NCBI RefSeq assembly: GCF_028769735.1
Contig: NC_088171.1
Location: 57,195,613 to 57,259,612 of the forward strand
DNA from: Zonotrichia leucophrys gambelii
Lineage: Eukaryota; Chordata; Aves; Passeriformes; Passerellidae
DNA: 64,000 nucleotides
Direction of reading: 5' to 3'
Every line of letters starts with the position of its first letter. The stretch's first letter is position 1. Shown in pieces: positions 63,360 to 64,000 of the stretch. Under the pieces are notes generated by a model that was not told the origin of the DNA, did not search any database, and saw only the letters and a program-made list of their open reading frames with translations. Made by a program: the position numbers and the translations under genes.

Positions 63360-64000
63360 AAATTAATTCTAGATCTCGGTGCAACTGCAGGACCTTAATA
63401 TTCTTGGGATCATGGAGATGTGGTAGGATGGCTCCCATGACTGAAGTTTAGCAGTGGAGGAATACAAACTTCCTGGAGGCCAGGGAGATGATGAAGGGGA
63501 GGTTTCCCTTTATGTGAAAGAGTATCTGGAGAGCATAGAGCTTTCCCTGGAGATGGATGCTTCTGAGTAAGGATTTAAAAACAGACTGGCATTAATGGCA
63601 TTGCAGTGGATATCTGCTCTGGGCAGACATACCAATGGGAAAGGAGAGATTCCTTGTGGCTGTGAAGGTTGACAGGACTGTTGAATGCGGTGACCATGCT
63701 GAATATCAGACCCCGAGAAAAGGAAACTGGGAAAAAATCAAGATCCCAGTGCTGGATTTCAAGAGAGCAGACTTTGGCCTCTTTAGGGATCTACTTGGTA
63801 CAGTCCTGCAGGATAGGGGCTTGGGGAGAGAAGGGGACCAAGAAGGCTGCTTTATAGTCAAGAGTCTCCTTGTCCAAGTTCAGTAGCAATCCATCCTAGT
63901 GATGAACAATGTGCTTCTGACAAAACAAAACAGAAAAAAAAATTATGGAAAACCTCAAAAGGTGAAAGCTGGGGTAAGTTACTACAGAGATGTTTTCTAA
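63360..64000 (+). mobile_element. CR1 LINE internal fragment, cut by window end
   Basis: Resembles CR1 internal sequence from memory: 'gggatcatggagatgtggtaggatggctcc', later 'gtgctggatttcaagagagcag' and 'actttggcctctttagg'. Frames are broken, for example around 63565. An 83-codon piece (63635-63886) keeps a VLDFKRADFGLF stretch of CR1 type. It is a dead copy, and may continue beyond the window. Confidence 0.75.

Noticed and set aside
1..64000. CRISPR arrays, bacterial operons, tRNA or rRNA genes
   Set aside because: The window is vertebrate nuclear DNA; no spaced direct-repeat array and no tRNA or rRNA sequence was recognised.

Overview
This window looks like avian nuclear DNA, most likely from a songbird. 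The evidence is CR1 LINE fragments, including one ending in the ATTCTATG-type 3' octamer, several solo LTRs of families I associate with passerines, AT-rich non-coding DNA, and short CpG-rich islands. It carries two complete, intron-containing protein genes. They are arranged tail to tail: IGFBP1 on the + strand (coding exons between 13515 and 18630) and IGFBP3 on the - strand (coding exons between 43606 and 30014). This is the vertebrate IGFBP1/IGFBP3 pair. I rebuilt every exon by joining splice sites in phase. Both genes have four coding exons with the same intron phases (1, 0, 0).

Layout. 1-13370 is intergenic DNA upstream of IGFBP1 with no recognisable exon; it holds two LTR-like elements (about 6010-6504 and 9077-10346), a compound CTA/TAA microsatellite and a 38-bp minisatellite. 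13378-19400 is IGFBP1, with two HNF1-like sites, a TATA box, four exons and an AU-rich 3' UTR. 19400-29390 is the convergent intergenic interval, dominated by a 515-bp pure pyrimidine tract at 21316-21830. 29390-44275 is IGFBP3, whose first intron holds a CR1 copy directly upstream of exon 2 and an internal CpG-rich patch. 44275-64000 is the region upstream of IGFBP3, with no recognised gene. It contains two minus-strand solo LTRs (49351-49980, with a near-perfect 6-bp target duplication, and about 50968-51375), CR1 pieces (52845-53098 and 63360 to the window end), a CpG-rich patch with a perfect 23-copy hexanucleotide array (60300-60830) and another LTR-like piece (about 62590-62980).

Function. 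Both genes encode secreted proteins with an N-terminal 12-cysteine IGF-binding domain, a variable linker and a C-terminal thyroglobulin type-1 domain. In vertebrates they carry IGF-I and IGF-II in body fluids and limit receptor access. IGFBP1 is the acutely regulated hepatic form, which fits the HNF1-like sites and the AUUUA-rich 3' UTR seen here. IGFBP3 is the main serum carrier and has a basic heparin/nuclear-import motif, intact here. The most notable protein observation is that the C-terminal RGD of mammalian IGFBP1 is KGD here. I found no convincing novel gene system; the other notable signals are repeat structures, start-codon and promoter questions, and transposon insertions near exons.
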